From assembly GCA_050692985.1 (NCBI GenBank), contig JBOGVZ010000078.1:1-16024 (forward strand): a stretch of DNA of 16,024 nt, written 5' to 3'. The translations under genes were made by a program, and so were the position numbers. Below the pieces are notes generated by a model that made no database searches, was not told the origin of the DNA, and was given only the letters and a program-made list of their open reading frames with translations. Origin of the DNA: JBOGVZ01 sp050692985. Lineage in GTDB: Bacteria > Actinomycetota > UBA4738 > CALAEC01. Of the stretch, positions 6,358-13,278 are shown in pieces; the stretch's first letter is position 1, and each line of letters opens with the position of its first letter.

Positions 6358-6941
6358 GCGAGCGGATCGCCCCCAGGCTGAAGCAGCGGTTCCGCGAGGA
6401 GATGGTTCCCCAGCTCCAGGCGGAGCTGGGGCTGGGCAACCCCATGGAGGTGCCGCGGCTGGAGAAGATCGTGGTGAACATGGGCGTCGGGGAGGCCGCC
6501 CGGGAGGCCAAGGTCCTGGACGGGGCCGTGGAGGACCTGGCCGTCATCACCGGGCAGAAGCCGGCCGTGACCAGGGCCCGGAAGTCGATCGCCAGCTTCA
6601 AGCTCCGCGAGGGGATGTCGATCGGCGCCAAGGTGACGCTCCGGGGTGACAGGATGTGGGAGTTCCTGGACCGGCTGCTGGCCACGGCGCTCCCCAGGAT
6701 CCGCGACTTCCGTGGGCTGGATCCGAGGGCCTTCGACGGCCGGGGCAACTACACGCTGGGCCTCACGGAGCAGCTGGTGTTCCCGGAGGTCGACTACGAC
6801 AAGGTGGAGAGCGTGCGGGGCATGGACATCACGATCGTGACCACGGCCCGCGCGGACGACGAGGGCCGGGCCCTCTTGCGAGCGCTGGGCTTCCCGCTGC
6901 GAGCGGAGCCGACGGGGCAGGCGGCCGAGGGGGCCGCGTAG
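6354..6941 (+). CDS. rplE: 50S ribosomal protein L5
   Basis: L5 forms the central protuberance with 5S rRNA and L18 and touches P-site tRNA. From GTG at 6354 the protein has 195 residues, starting MSERIAPRLKQRFREEMVPQ. Core motifs include PRLEKIVVNMGVGEAAREAK, the block VITGQKPAVTRARKSIASFK, LREGMSIGAKVTLRG and DFRGLDPRAFDGRGNYTLG. The end after GFPLRAEP is a short Ala/Gly-rich tail. GGGAG at 6343-6347 is 6 nt upstream and the start overlaps the rplX stop as GTGA. The region is also covered by long open frames on both strands, which I regard as GC-rich shadows. Confidence 0.97.
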   Translation: MSERIAPRLKQRFREEMVPQLQAELGLGNPMEVPRLEKIVVNMGVGEAAREAKVLDGAVEDLAVITGQKPAVTRARKSIASFKLREGMSIGAKVTLRGDRMWEFLDRLLATALPRIRDFRGLDPRAFDGRGNYTLGLTEQLVFPEVDYDKVESVRGMDITIVTTARADDEGRALLRALGFPLRAEPTGQAAEGAA

Positions 6942-6949
6942 GGAGGAAC

Positions 6950-7135
6950 ATGGCGAAGAAGGCGTTGGTGGAGAAGAGCAGGCGCCGGCCCAAGTACCGG
7001 GCCCGGGCCTACACCCGGTGTCGCCGTTGCGGCCGGGCCCGCGCGGTGTTCCGGCGGTTCGAGCTATGCCGGATCTGCTTCCGCGAGCTTGCCCACGCCG
7101 GCGAGGTGCCGGGGATCACGAAGGCGTCGTGGTGA
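6950..7135 (+). CDS. rpsN: 30S ribosomal protein S14, zinc-binding type Z
   Basis: S14 is a 30S head protein. The 61-residue form with CxxC at C24/C27 and CxxC at C40/C43 is the short zinc-binding version (S14 type Z, also called rpsZ). It begins MAKKALVEKSRRRPKYRARA and ends GEVPGITKASW, as expected. GGGAGG at 6941-6946 precedes the ATG by only 3 nt. The gap to rpsH is 4 nt. Presence of this form in the spc operon is common in actinobacteria and Firmicutes; many species keep a second, zinc-free S14 elsewhere. Confidence 0.98.
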   Translation: MAKKALVEKSRRRPKYRARAYTRCRRCGRARAVFRRFELCRICFRELAHAGEVPGITKASW

Positions 7136-7139
7136 TCCG

Positions 7140-7538
7140 ATGACGATGACGGATCCCATCGCCGACATGCTGACCCGCATCCGCAACGCGAACACGGCGT
7201 ACAAGGACGAGGTCCAGATCCCGGCGTCGAAGATCAAGGAGCAGATCGCCCAGGTGCTGGCCCGAGAGGGCTATGTGAAGGCGCACCGCACCGAGGGAGA
7301 CGAGCCCCGGCAGCGCATCGTGATCGAGATGAAGTACGGTCCGGACCGGGAGCGGACGATCTCCGGCCTCAAGCGAGTGTCGAGGCCGGGACAGCGGGTG
7401 TACGCCGACCGCGGCGAGCTGCCCCGGGTGCTGGGGGGCCTGGGAGTGGCCATCCTGTCCACCTCCCAGGGAGTGATGACGGACCGGCAGGCCGCCCGCA
7501 GGGGGATCGGCGGCGAGGTCATCTGCCATGTGTGGTGA
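7140..7538 (+). CDS. rpsH: 30S ribosomal protein S8
   Basis: S8 binds the central domain of 16S rRNA and in E. coli also represses the spc operon. The ATG at 7140 gives 132 residues, the standard length, starting MTMTDPIADMLTRIRNANTA; an ATG at 7146 would remove two residues. GGTGATC at 7131-7137 can pair with the 16S 3' end. The C-terminal half contains GLKRVSRPGQRVYADRGELP, VLGGLGVAILSTSQGVMTD and the ending RRGIGGEVICHVW. The 29-nt gap to rplF holds a nine-codon open frame. Confidence 0.97.
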   Translation: MTMTDPIADMLTRIRNANTAYKDEVQIPASKIKEQIAQVLAREGYVKAHRTEGDEPRQRIVIEMKYGPDRERTISGLKRVSRPGQRVYADRGELPRVLGGLGVAILSTSQGVMTDRQAARRGIGGEVICHVW

Positions 7539-7541
7539 TCC

Positions 7542-7571
7542 ATGAGAGCGGTTCGAAGGAGCATCCGTTGA
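7542..7571 (+). other. Candidate relay mini-ORF between rpsH and rplF
   Basis: ATG at 7542, three nt after the rpsH stop, opens a nine-codon frame (MRAVRRSIR) whose TGA (7569-7571) overlaps the rplF TTG start as TTGA. GGTGATC at 7534-7540 lies just upstream of the ATG. The frame also contains the strong AAGGAG used by rplF. A weak TTG start preceded by this arrangement would suit termination-reinitiation coupling. Short frames like this can arise by chance, so evidence is positional only. Confidence 0.3.
7556..7561 (+). promoter_or_regulatory. Shine-Dalgarno that fixes the rplF TTG start
   Basis: AAGGAG lies 6 nt upstream of TTG 7568. It decides the rplF start in favour of TTG, which also gives the conserved N-terminus MSRIGKQPIEVP. 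Confidence 0.8.
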
Positions 7572-8116
7572 GTCGGATCGGGAAGCAGCCGATCGAGGTC
7601 CCGGACGGGGTCCAGGTCGCCGTGGAGGGCGACCGGGTCACCGTGACGGGCCCGCGGGGGACCCTGCATCAGGACGTCAGTCCCAGGATGCGGATCGTGG
7701 TCGAGGACGGCGTCGTACGGGTCGAGCGGCCATCCGAGGAGCGGATCGACCGGTCGTTGCACGGCCTGACCCGCACGCTGGTGGCCAACATGGTGGAGGG
7801 CGTGACCCGGGGGTTCGAGAAGCGCCTGGAGATCCAGGGCGTGGGCTACCGGGCCGCGCTCCAGGGCTCCGCGCTGGAGCTCCAGGTGGGGTACTCCCAC
7901 CCCGTCACGGTCCGACCACCACAGGGCATCGAGTTCGAGGTCCCGGCACCCAACCGGATCGTGGTCCGGGGCAACGACAAGCAGCAGGTCGGGGAGATGG
8001 CCTCGAACGTCCGAAAGGTCCGCAAGCCCGAGCCGTACAAAGGCAAGGGCATCCGGTACGAGGGCGAGTACGTGCGGAAGAAGGCCGGCAAGGCCGCCAA
8101 GGGAGCGCTGGCATGA
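7568..8116 (+). CDS. rplF: 50S ribosomal protein L6 (TTG start)
   Basis: L6 supports the factor-binding region of the 50S near the sarcin-ricin loop. From TTG 7568 the protein is 182 residues, starting MSRIGKQPIEVPDGVQV. The two-domain fold is visible: a first domain through GLTRTLVANMVEGVTRGFEK and a second with LEIQGVGYRAALQGSALELQ and the C-terminal signature KVRKPEPYKGKGIRYEGEYV followed by RKKAGK. A longer in-frame opening from 7532 overlaps rpsH and has no homology. The start is set by AAGGAG at 7556-7561. The stop overlaps the rplR ATG as ATGA. Confidence 0.96.
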   Translation: MSRIGKQPIEVPDGVQVAVEGDRVTVTGPRGTLHQDVSPRMRIVVEDGVVRVERPSEERIDRSLHGLTRTLVANMVEGVTRGFEKRLEIQGVGYRAALQGSALELQVGYSHPVTVRPPQGIEFEVPAPNRIVVRGNDKQQVGEMASNVRKVRKPEPYKGKGIRYEGEYVRKKAGKAAKGALA

Positions 8117-8469
8117 TCCATGCCGCGAGGAAGCGGGAGGCCCGGATCCGCCGTCACCGGCGGGTGCGCCGCCGGGTCGTTGGCGACGCCGGCCGTCCCC
8201 GTCTGGCGGTGTACCGGTCGAACCGGCACATCTACGTGCAGTTGATCGACGACGACGCCGGCCGCACCGTGGCCTCCGCCTCCTCGCGTGAGCTCGAGAC
8301 TCCCGGCGCCGACAAGAAGGCCAGTGCCAAGGCGGTGGGCGAGCTGATCGCTCGCCGGGCCAGGGAGGCGGGCATCGAGCGCGCCGTGTTCGACCGCGGC
8401 GGCCGCCTGTACCACGGGCGGGTCCGCTCGCTGGCCGAGGGAGCGCGGGAGGAGGGACTCCGACTGTGA
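8113..8469 (+). CDS. rplR: 50S ribosomal protein L18
   Basis: L18 binds 5S rRNA together with L5 in the central protuberance. The 118 residues have a very basic N-terminus (RKREARIRRHRRVRRRVVGD) and then GRPRLAVYRSNRHIYVQLID, the conserved KKASAKAVGELIARRAREAG segment and the end VFDRGGRLYHGRVRSLAEGA followed by REEGLRL. AAGGGAG at 8099-8105 is 7 nt upstream of the ATG, which overlaps the rplF stop. The stop overlaps the rpsE GTG as GTGA. No anomaly. Confidence 0.98.
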   Translation: MIHAARKREARIRRHRRVRRRVVGDAGRPRLAVYRSNRHIYVQLIDDDAGRTVASASSRELETPGADKKASAKAVGELIARRAREAGIERAVFDRGGRLYHGRVRSLAEGAREEGLRL

Positions 8470-9056
8470 GACGGTACGACTCCGCTGAGAAGACCCCGTA
8501 CGAGGAGCGGGTCATCGCCATCAACCGAGTGGCGAAGGTGGTCAAGGGTGGCCGTCGGTTCTCGTTCGCCGCCCTGGTGGTGGTCGGCGACGGTGCCGGA
8601 CGGGTGGGCATGGGCTACGGGAAGGCCAAGGAGGTGCCCGCCGCCATCCAGAAGGGCGTGGAGGAGGCCAAGAAGACGATGTTCGAGGTGCCGCTGATGG
8701 GCACCACGATCCCCCATCGGGTGCTGGGGGAGGATGGCGCCGGCCGCGTGCTGCTGAAGCCGGCCGCCCCGGGGACCGGGGTCATCGCCGGTGGCCCGGT
8801 CCGCGCCGTGGTCGAGGCGGTGGGGATCAAGGACATCCTGTCGAAGTCCCTGGGCTCCGACAACCCGATCAACATCGTGCACGCCGCCGTGGCCGGACTC
8901 CGGGCCCTTCGCCGTCCCGAGGAGATCGCCAGGCTCCGGGGCAAGGACGTCCACCAGGTGGCGCCCAGGCCGATGCTGGACGCCATGGCCGAGGCCGCCC
9001 AGCGAAACGCGGCCAAGCGCGAGGAAGCGGGGTTGGGTGGCCATGCCGAAGCTTAG
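8466..9056 (+). CDS. rpsE: 30S ribosomal protein S5
   Basis: S5 lies at the mRNA entry and neck of the 30S and affects decoding accuracy. From GTG 8466 the protein has 196 residues. It shows the double-stranded-RNA-binding N-terminal domain with ERVIAINRVAKVVKGGRRFS, FAALVVVGDGAGRVGMGYGK and AKEVPAAIQKGVEEAKK, then the second domain with TTIPHRVLGEDGAGRVLLKP and AAPGTGVIAGGPVRAVVEA. GGGAGGAGGGA at 8447-8457 is a strong Shine-Dalgarno. The 3' end overlaps rpmD by 14 nt in a different frame. Confidence 0.98.
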   Translation: MRRYDSAEKTPYEERVIAINRVAKVVKGGRRFSFAALVVVGDGAGRVGMGYGKAKEVPAAIQKGVEEAKKTMFEVPLMGTTIPHRVLGEDGAGRVLLKPAAPGTGVIAGGPVRAVVEAVGIKDILSKSLGSDNPINIVHAAVAGLRALRRPEEIARLRGKDVHQVAPRPMLDAMAEAAQRNAAKREEAGLGGHAEA

Positions 9057-9228
9057 GATCACCCAGGTCCGCAGCGTGTTCGGCCGGCCCCCCCGCCAGA
9101 GGGACACCGTCCGGGCCCTGGGGCTGCGGCGCATCCGCCACGCCGTGGTGAAGGACGATCGCCCGGAGATCCGGGGCATGATCGCCCGGGTCGAGCACCT
9201 GGTCAGCGTGGAGGAGGTGGCCGAGTGA
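9043..9228 (+). CDS. rpmD: 50S ribosomal protein L30
   Basis: L30 is a small 50S protein, dispensable in some bacteria. From the ATG at 9043 it has 61 residues: MPKLRITQVRSVFGRPPRQR, DTVRALGLRRIRHAVVKDDR and a C-terminal segment PEIRGMIARVEHLVSVEEV. The start lies inside rpsE (14 nt overlap) and only weak purine runs (GGGTGG, 9035-9040) precede it. Longer in-frame openings upstream are rpsE shadow. The stop overlaps the rplO GTG. Confidence 0.95.
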   Translation: MPKLRITQVRSVFGRPPRQRDTVRALGLRRIRHAVVKDDRPEIRGMIARVEHLVSVEEVAE

Positions 9229-9677
9229 AGCTGCATCACCTCCGCCCCTCGCCGGGGGCCAAGCGAGACCGGAACCGCGTGGGCCGGGGTCGGGCCGCCG
9301 GGCAGGGCAAGACCGCCGGGCGGGGGACGAAGGGCTACCTGGCCCGTAACCCCAAGCGCACCGGCTATGAGGGCGGGCAGATGCCGCTCCAGCGCCGGGT
9401 GCCCAAGGTGCAGACGCAGCCGAACCGGACCAAGCCTCCGCGGGAGGAATGGGCGGTGGTGAACGTGGAGCGACTGGGGGAGCGCTTCGACGCCGGCTCC
9501 GTGATCTCCGTGGAGGACATGGCCCAGGCCGGCCTGGTGCGCCGCCGTCGGCCGGTCAAGGTGCTGGGCCGAGGCGACCTGGACCGGGCCCTGACCGTGC
9601 AGGCCCACAGCTTCTCCCGGTCGGCCAGGCAGAAGATCGAGCAGGCCGGCGGTCAGGTCGAGGTTCTGGGTGGATGA
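9225..9677 (+). CDS. rplO: 50S ribosomal protein L15
   Basis: L15 is a late-assembling 50S protein with a long unstructured N-terminal arm. The 150 residues begin MKLHHLRPSPGAKRDRNRVG and have the Gly/Arg-rich arm GRGRAAGQGKTAGRGTKGY and the conserved EGGQMPLQRRVPK. The C-terminal fold ends with HSFSRSARQKIEQAGGQVEV. GGAGGAGG at 9210-9217 is 7 nt before the GTG, which overlaps the rpmD stop. An ATG overlaps its own stop (ATGA, 9674-9677) and opens a small frame toward secY. Confidence 0.98.
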   Translation: MKLHHLRPSPGAKRDRNRVGRGRAAGQGKTAGRGTKGYLARNPKRTGYEGGQMPLQRRVPKVQTQPNRTKPPREEWAVVNVERLGERFDAGSVISVEDMAQAGLVRRRRPVKVLGRGDLDRALTVQAHSFSRSARQKIEQAGGQVEVLGG

Positions 9678-9700
9678 GGCTAAACTTGTGGGTCTCGTGA
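9674..9700 (+). other. Candidate small frame between rplO and secY
   Basis: An ATG overlapping the rplO stop opens MRLNLWVS, ending TGA at 9698-9700. A GTG overlaps that stop (GTGA, 9697) and opens a second frame of seven codons, MTGSPPC, that ends at 9720, 4 nt past the secY GTG. Together they could carry ribosomes from rplO across the secY start, which lacks a clear Shine-Dalgarno. Only position supports this. A TAAACT at 9681-9686 looks like a -10 box but has no matching -35. Confidence 0.22.
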
Positions 9701-9713
9701 CTGGGTCTCCCCC

Positions 9714-11003
9714 GTGCTGAGGGCGTTCGTCAACGCATTCAAGATCCCGGACCTCCGGGCCAAGATCCTGTTCACGCTGTTCGTCATCGCCGTGTACCGG
9801 CTCGGCTCGCACATCCCCGTGCCGAACATCAACGTGGAGGTTCTCGCCCAGCAGACCCAGGCCCAGCAGGGCGGGTTCCTGTCGTTCATCAACCTGTTCT
9901 CCGGCGGGGCCTTGACCAGGATGGCCGTGTTCGCCCTGGGGATCATGCCCTACATCACCAGCTCGATCATCATGCAGCTCCTGGCCGTGGTGATCCCCAA
10001 GATCGAGCAGTGGCAGAAGCAGGGCGAGGTGGGGCAGAAGAAGGTCACCCAGTGGACCCGGTACATGACGGTGACGCTGTCCCTCCTCCAGTCCACCGGG
10101 CTGATCTTCCTGTTCAACAACCAGTTCAGCGATCCGACGACGGGCCAGAGCGTGGTCCGTGAGTTCACCCCGACGAGGGTGGGGTTCATGGTCCTGACGC
10201 TCACCGCGGGGACGGCCATGATCATGTGGCTCGGTGAGCTGATCACCCAGCGGGGGATCGGGAACGGGATGTCGATCCTCATCTTCACCAGCATCATCTC
10301 CACCTTGCCCTCCGAGGGGGCCACGGTCCTTCGCACCGCGGGTGGGGTGGCCTTCGCCGTCGTGCTGGGGCTGGCGCTGGGCATCATCGTGGCCGTGGTC
10401 TTCATGGAGCAGGGCCAGCGGCGGATCCCGGTCCAGTACGCCAAACGGGTGGTGGGCCGGAAGATGACCGCGGGCGGGAGCACGTACATCCCGCTGAAGG
10501 TCAATCAGGCCGGCGTGATCCCGATCATCTTCGCCTCGTCGGTGCTGTACTTCCCGTCGCTGCTGGGATCGGTGATCCAGTGGCAGCCGTTCCAGAACTT
10601 CCTGAACAACCACCTGGCCAATCAGGGCAGCCCCGTCTACATCTTGATCTACGGCCTGCTCATCATCTTCTTCGCCTACTTCTACACGGCGATCACGTTC
10701 AACCCAGTGGACACGGCGGACAACATCCGGAAGTACGGGGGGTTCATCCCGGGGATCAGGCCGGGCCGGCCCACGGCGGACCACCTCGACCACATCCTGA
10801 CCCGGATCACCCTTCCGGGGTCGCTGTTCCTGGCGACGATCGCCATCATCCCGTCGATCGCCTTCGTGTTCCTGCTGGTCGATCCCAATCAGTTCCCGTT
10901 CGGAGGGACCTCGATCCTGATCACCGTCGGGGTCTCGCTGGAGACCATGAAGCAGCTCGAGTCCCAGCTCACCATGCGCCACTACGAGGGCTTCCTTAGG
11001 TAG
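9714..11003 (+). CDS. secY: Preprotein translocase channel subunit SecY
   Basis: SecY is the membrane channel through which SecA or ribosomes export proteins. The 429 residues begin MLRAFVNAFKIPDLRAKILF, the family N-terminus. About ten hydrophobic helices are visible, for example near residues 18-34, 71-93, 116-134, 158-176, 182-198, 211-231, 267-287, 307-329, 368-388 and 399-410. Conserved sites include GITQRGIGNG-type ELITQRGIGNGMS (175-187) and the cytosolic C5 loop GGFIPGIRPG (342-351) with its Arg 349. The GTG start has no good Shine-Dalgarno (GGGTCTCCCCC precedes it). It is the last spc gene; adk follows after 5 nt. Confidence 0.98.
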   Translation: MLRAFVNAFKIPDLRAKILFTLFVIAVYRLGSHIPVPNINVEVLAQQTQAQQGGFLSFINLFSGGALTRMAVFALGIMPYITSSIIMQLLAVVIPKIEQWQKQGEVGQKKVTQWTRYMTVTLSLLQSTGLIFLFNNQFSDPTTGQSVVREFTPTRVGFMVLTLTAGTAMIMWLGELITQRGIGNGMSILIFTSIISTLPSEGATVLRTAGGVAFAVVLGLALGIIVAVVFMEQGQRRIPVQYAKRVVGRKMTAGGSTYIPLKVNQAGVIPIIFASSVLYFPSLLGSVIQWQPFQNFLNNHLANQGSPVYILIYGLLIIFFAYFYTAITFNPVDTADNIRKYGGFIPGIRPGRPTADHLDHILTRITLPGSLFLATIAIIPSIAFVFLLVDPNQFPFGGTSILITVGVSLETMKQLESQLTMRHYEGFLR

Positions 11004-11008
11004 GGCGC

Positions 11009-11653
11009 GTGAGGATCATCCTGTTCGGCCCGCCCGGGGCGGGGAAGGGGACGCAGGCCCACCGCCTGGCGGACTACTACGGCACCCGGCTCATCGCCAC
11101 CGGCGACATCTTCCGGCAGAACGTCCGGTCGGAGACCCCGCTCGGCCTCAAGGCCAAGTCCTACATGGAGGCCGGCGAGCTGGTGCCGGACGACATCGTC
11201 ATCGAGATGCTGATGGAGGAGCTGCGGAAGTCCGGCAACGGGTTCGTCCTGGACGGCTTTCCTCGGACCATCCCCCAGGCCCTGGCTCTGGAGGAAGGGC
11301 TGGCCGAACGGGAGCAGCCCCTGGATGCCGCCCTGTGGTTCAGGATCGACGACGAGCTGGCCGTGGCCCGCCTGGCCGGCCGCCGCACCTGTTCCCACTG
11401 CGAACGGACCTACAACGTTGAGCTGAAGCCCCCCCGAGAAGAGGGCATCTGCGACAACTGTGGCGGGGACCTGTTCCAGCGGCAGGACGATCGGGAGGAG
11501 ACGGTCCGGCACCGGATCGAGGTCTACCACCGGGAAACGGAGCCGCTCCAGAAGTTCTACCGGGACCGGGGGCTGCTGCGCGAGGTCGACGCCGTGGGGG
11601 ACGTCCGAGAGGTCACCCGGCGGGCCGTGGCCGCCCTCGGCGACATCGAGTGA
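11009..11653 (+). CDS. adk: Adenylate kinase, zinc-LID type
   Basis: Adk converts ATP plus AMP to two ADP in the cytoplasm. The 214 residues start MRIILFGPPGAGKGTQAHRL with the P-loop GPPGAGKGT at 7-15. The AMP-binding region has TGDIFRQNVR (31-40) and the DGFPRT motif at 82-87. The LID domain carries four cysteines, C128, C131, C148 and C151 (CSHC and CDNC), so it is the zinc-binding long-LID form. DDREETVRHRIEVY (160-173) supplies the catalytic arginines. GTG is the start, with only weak purines upstream. The stop overlaps the map GTG (GTGA). Confidence 0.98.
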   Translation: MRIILFGPPGAGKGTQAHRLADYYGTRLIATGDIFRQNVRSETPLGLKAKSYMEAGELVPDDIVIEMLMEELRKSGNGFVLDGFPRTIPQALALEEGLAEREQPLDAALWFRIDDELAVARLAGRRTCSHCERTYNVELKPPREEGICDNCGGDLFQRQDDREETVRHRIEVYHRETEPLQKFYRDRGLLREVDAVGDVREVTRRAVAALGDIE

Positions 11654-12402
11654 TCGTCCGCAAGTCCCCGCAGGAGATCGCCCGGATGCGCCGGGCCGGG
11701 CGGATCGTGGCTACCACGATCGAAGGGCTGCTCGAGGAGGTCCGCTCCGGCCTCACCACCGCCGATCTCGACCGGCTGGCCGAGGGCTCCATCCGGGAGC
11801 AGGGCGCCGTCCCCTCCTTCATGGGCTACCGGGGGTTCCCGGCGTCGATCTGCGCCTCGCTGAACAACGAGGTCGTCCACGGGATCCCCGGCGACCGGGT
11901 GCTCCGGGAGGGCGACCTGCTGTCGCTCGACGTGGGGGCCATCTGGGAGGGGTACCACGGGGACTCGGCCGTGTCGGTGTTCGTGGGTGAGGCGCCCTCG
12001 GCCGAGGCGGAGAAGCTGGTCCGGGTCACCGAGGAGTCGCTGGAGGCAGGGATCTCCCAGCTTCGGCCCGGCAACCGCCTCTCCGACGTGGGCCACGCCA
12101 TCCAGCAGGTCGTGGAAGGCGTGGGGTTCAACGTCGTCCGGGAGTACGTGGGCCACGGGATCGGCCAGCAGCTCCACGAGGACCCTCCGATCCACAACTT
12201 CGGCCCGCCCGGCCGCGGCCCCGAGCTGCGGCCCGGCCTGGTGGTGGCCGTGGAGCCCATGGTCAACGCCGGTGACTGGAAGACCCGGGTCCTGTCCGAT
12301 GGGTGGACCGTGGTCACGGAGGACGGCAGCCTGTCGGCCCACTTCGAGCACACCATCGTCGTCACCGAGCAAGGGCCCGAGGTCCTCACGGCCCGCGGCT
12401 GA
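11650..12402 (+). CDS. map: Methionine aminopeptidase, type I
   Basis: Map removes the initiator methionine from nascent proteins, working at the ribosome exit. The 250-residue product is a type I enzyme without a long N-terminal extension. All five metal ligands are present: D94 (LSLDVGA), D105 (YHGDSAV), H169 (YVGHGIG), E202 (AVEPM) and E233 (HFEHT). His 77 (NNEVVHGIPG) matches the substrate-binding histidine. The GTG overlaps the adk stop and has no clear Shine-Dalgarno, so coupling is likely. It is the last gene of the unbroken run; a 145-nt spacer follows with no U-tract terminator. Confidence 0.98.
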   Translation: MIVRKSPQEIARMRRAGRIVATTIEGLLEEVRSGLTTADLDRLAEGSIREQGAVPSFMGYRGFPASICASLNNEVVHGIPGDRVLREGDLLSLDVGAIWEGYHGDSAVSVFVGEAPSAEAEKLVRVTEESLEAGISQLRPGNRLSDVGHAIQQVVEGVGFNVVREYVGHGIGQQLHEDPPIHNFGPPGRGPELRPGLVVAVEPMVNAGDWKTRVLSDGWTVVTEDGSLSAHFEHTIVVTEQGPEVLTARG

Positions 12403-12508
12403 GCCCATCTCTCCAGGGCCCTCCAGGTAGGCGTGTGGGACGGGCATCGATATGTCACCCTTGCGGGCCGGTCCGGTGAGGCTCCTCGTATCGGACACCC
12501 CGTGGGGC

Positions 12509-12514
12509 TAGGAT
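12509..12514 (+). promoter_or_regulatory. Possible -10 box for the membrane-protein gene
   Basis: TAGGAT fits the actinobacterial TANNNT pattern and lies 33 nt before the ATG at 12548, in the 145-nt spacer 12403-12547. No convincing -35 is present at 16-19 nt upstream (TCGTAT at 12486-12491 is poor). A small palindrome, CCCCGTGGGG at 12498-12507, abuts the box. The rest of the spacer shows no gene; the infA sequence expected after map is not there. Confidence 0.3.
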
Positions 12515-12547
12515 TGCTGCGACAGGCAACGCCCGAGAGGAGGAGCG

Positions 12548-13180
12548 ATGACCTCGACCTCGTTCGACCGCTTCGCGGGCCTGTCCGCGATCGCCGTGGG
12601 CATCGGGGGGCTGGTCTACGCCGGGCTGTTCATCTACATCGTGGCCGGCGCTCCGGACTTCGTACGGTCCCTGTGGTTCCTGCTCCTGCTGTTGGGAGGG
12701 GTGCTCACCAGCGCGGTGCTGGTGGGAGTGTACGGCTGGGTCCGGGACACCGACCCCGGGCTGGCCCTGTGGATGCTGGTCTTGGGCCTCGGCGGGGCCT
12801 TGGGAGGGATCCTTCACGGAGGCTTCAACCTGGGTGTGCTCGCGGGGGAATCTCCCGGCCCGGTGGCGGCCCTGGGAGCCGAGGCCGTCTCCGGCGGGGT
12901 CCTGCGATACGGGATCGGGGGCCTGGGGCTGCTGGTGCTGGGGGGGCTGCTGGCACGGAGCGGACGATTCCCGCGGGCCCTGGGGTATCTGGCCGGGGCC
13001 GGCGGTGTCCTCCTGCTCGTGACCTATGCGGGGCGGTTGGCCGGCTTCATCGACCCCGCCCAGCGCCTCAGCCTCATCCCGCCGGTCCTGTACGGCCTCG
13101 TCGTCCACCCGGTCGTCTACCTGTGGCTGGGCCGCACCCTGTGGCGAGGGCCCCCGGGTGGCTCGATGGCCCCGTCCTGA
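12548..13180 (+). CDS. Unrecognised six-helix membrane protein
   Basis: The 210-residue product has about six hydrophobic segments, near residues 11-33, 41-63, 71-98, 117-136, 144-164 and 174-196, joined by short loops; it should be an inner-membrane protein. There is no signal peptide and no catalytic motif I can name. The pattern of a short charged loop followed by a glycine-rich helix (SGRFPRALGYLAGAGGVLLL, 138-157) recalls small actinobacterial DUF4386-like proteins, but that is an impression only. The ATG has an excellent Shine-Dalgarno (AGGAGG, 12538-12543). Base and codon use match the neighbours. It interrupts the map to rpmJ junction, where infA usually lies, and probably has its own promoter. 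Confidence 0.85.
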   Translation: MTSTSFDRFAGLSAIAVGIGGLVYAGLFIYIVAGAPDFVRSLWFLLLLLGGVLTSAVLVGVYGWVRDTDPGLALWMLVLGLGGALGGILHGGFNLGVLAGESPGPVAALGAEAVSGGVLRYGIGGLGLLVLGGLLARSGRFPRALGYLAGAGGVLLLVTYAGRLAGFIDPAQRLSLIPPVLYGLVVHPVVYLWLGRTLWRGPPGGSMAPS

Positions 13181-13241
13181 CCGCGGAGCACCCGGCACGC
13201 GTTCCAGGCTCACCGGCGGTCCCGTGCGGGGCTCGTCGTGA

Positions 13242-13271
13242 TGGACGTACCGGGACGGCCTGCCGTATACT
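13242..13271 (+). promoter_or_regulatory. Promoter of the rpmJ-rpsM-rpsK-rpoA-rplQ operon
   Basis: TGGACG at 13242-13247 (4 of 6 with TTGACA) and TATACT at 13266-13271 (5 of 6 with TATAAT) are separated by 18 nt. It is the best promoter match in the window and lies in the only gap before the alpha operon. The predicted +1 is about 13277-13279. A palindrome, ACGGCCTGCCGT at 13255-13266, lies in the spacer and touches the -10 box, a possible operator. No expression data can be inferred. Confidence 0.65.
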
Positions 13272-13278
13272 TTGCTTT

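Noticed and set aside
7532..7567. Longer L6 starting at 7532
   Set aside because: It overlaps rpsH, has no homology and ignores the AAGGAG and conserved N-terminus at TTG 7568.
9043..9056. rpsE-rpmD overlap as a sign of frameshift or sequencing error
   Set aside because: Both proteins end and start at their family-expected points, so the 14-nt overlap is natural.
9681..9686. TAAACT as a -10 box for a secY promoter
   Set aside because: No -35 match lies at 16-19 nt; the nearest TTCTGG is 11 nt away.
8232..10982. A 916-codon open frame on the minus strand over rplR to secY
   Set aside because: It is opposite eight certain genes. In very GC-rich DNA the complement of G/C-ending codons rarely yields stops, so long antisense frames arise automatically. 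The peptide is low-complexity His/Arg/Gly/Pro-rich with no recognisable domain.
12403..12547. Intrinsic terminator after map
   Set aside because: Only short GC palindromes (AGGGCCCT near 12416) are present, with no U tract, so it is not supported.
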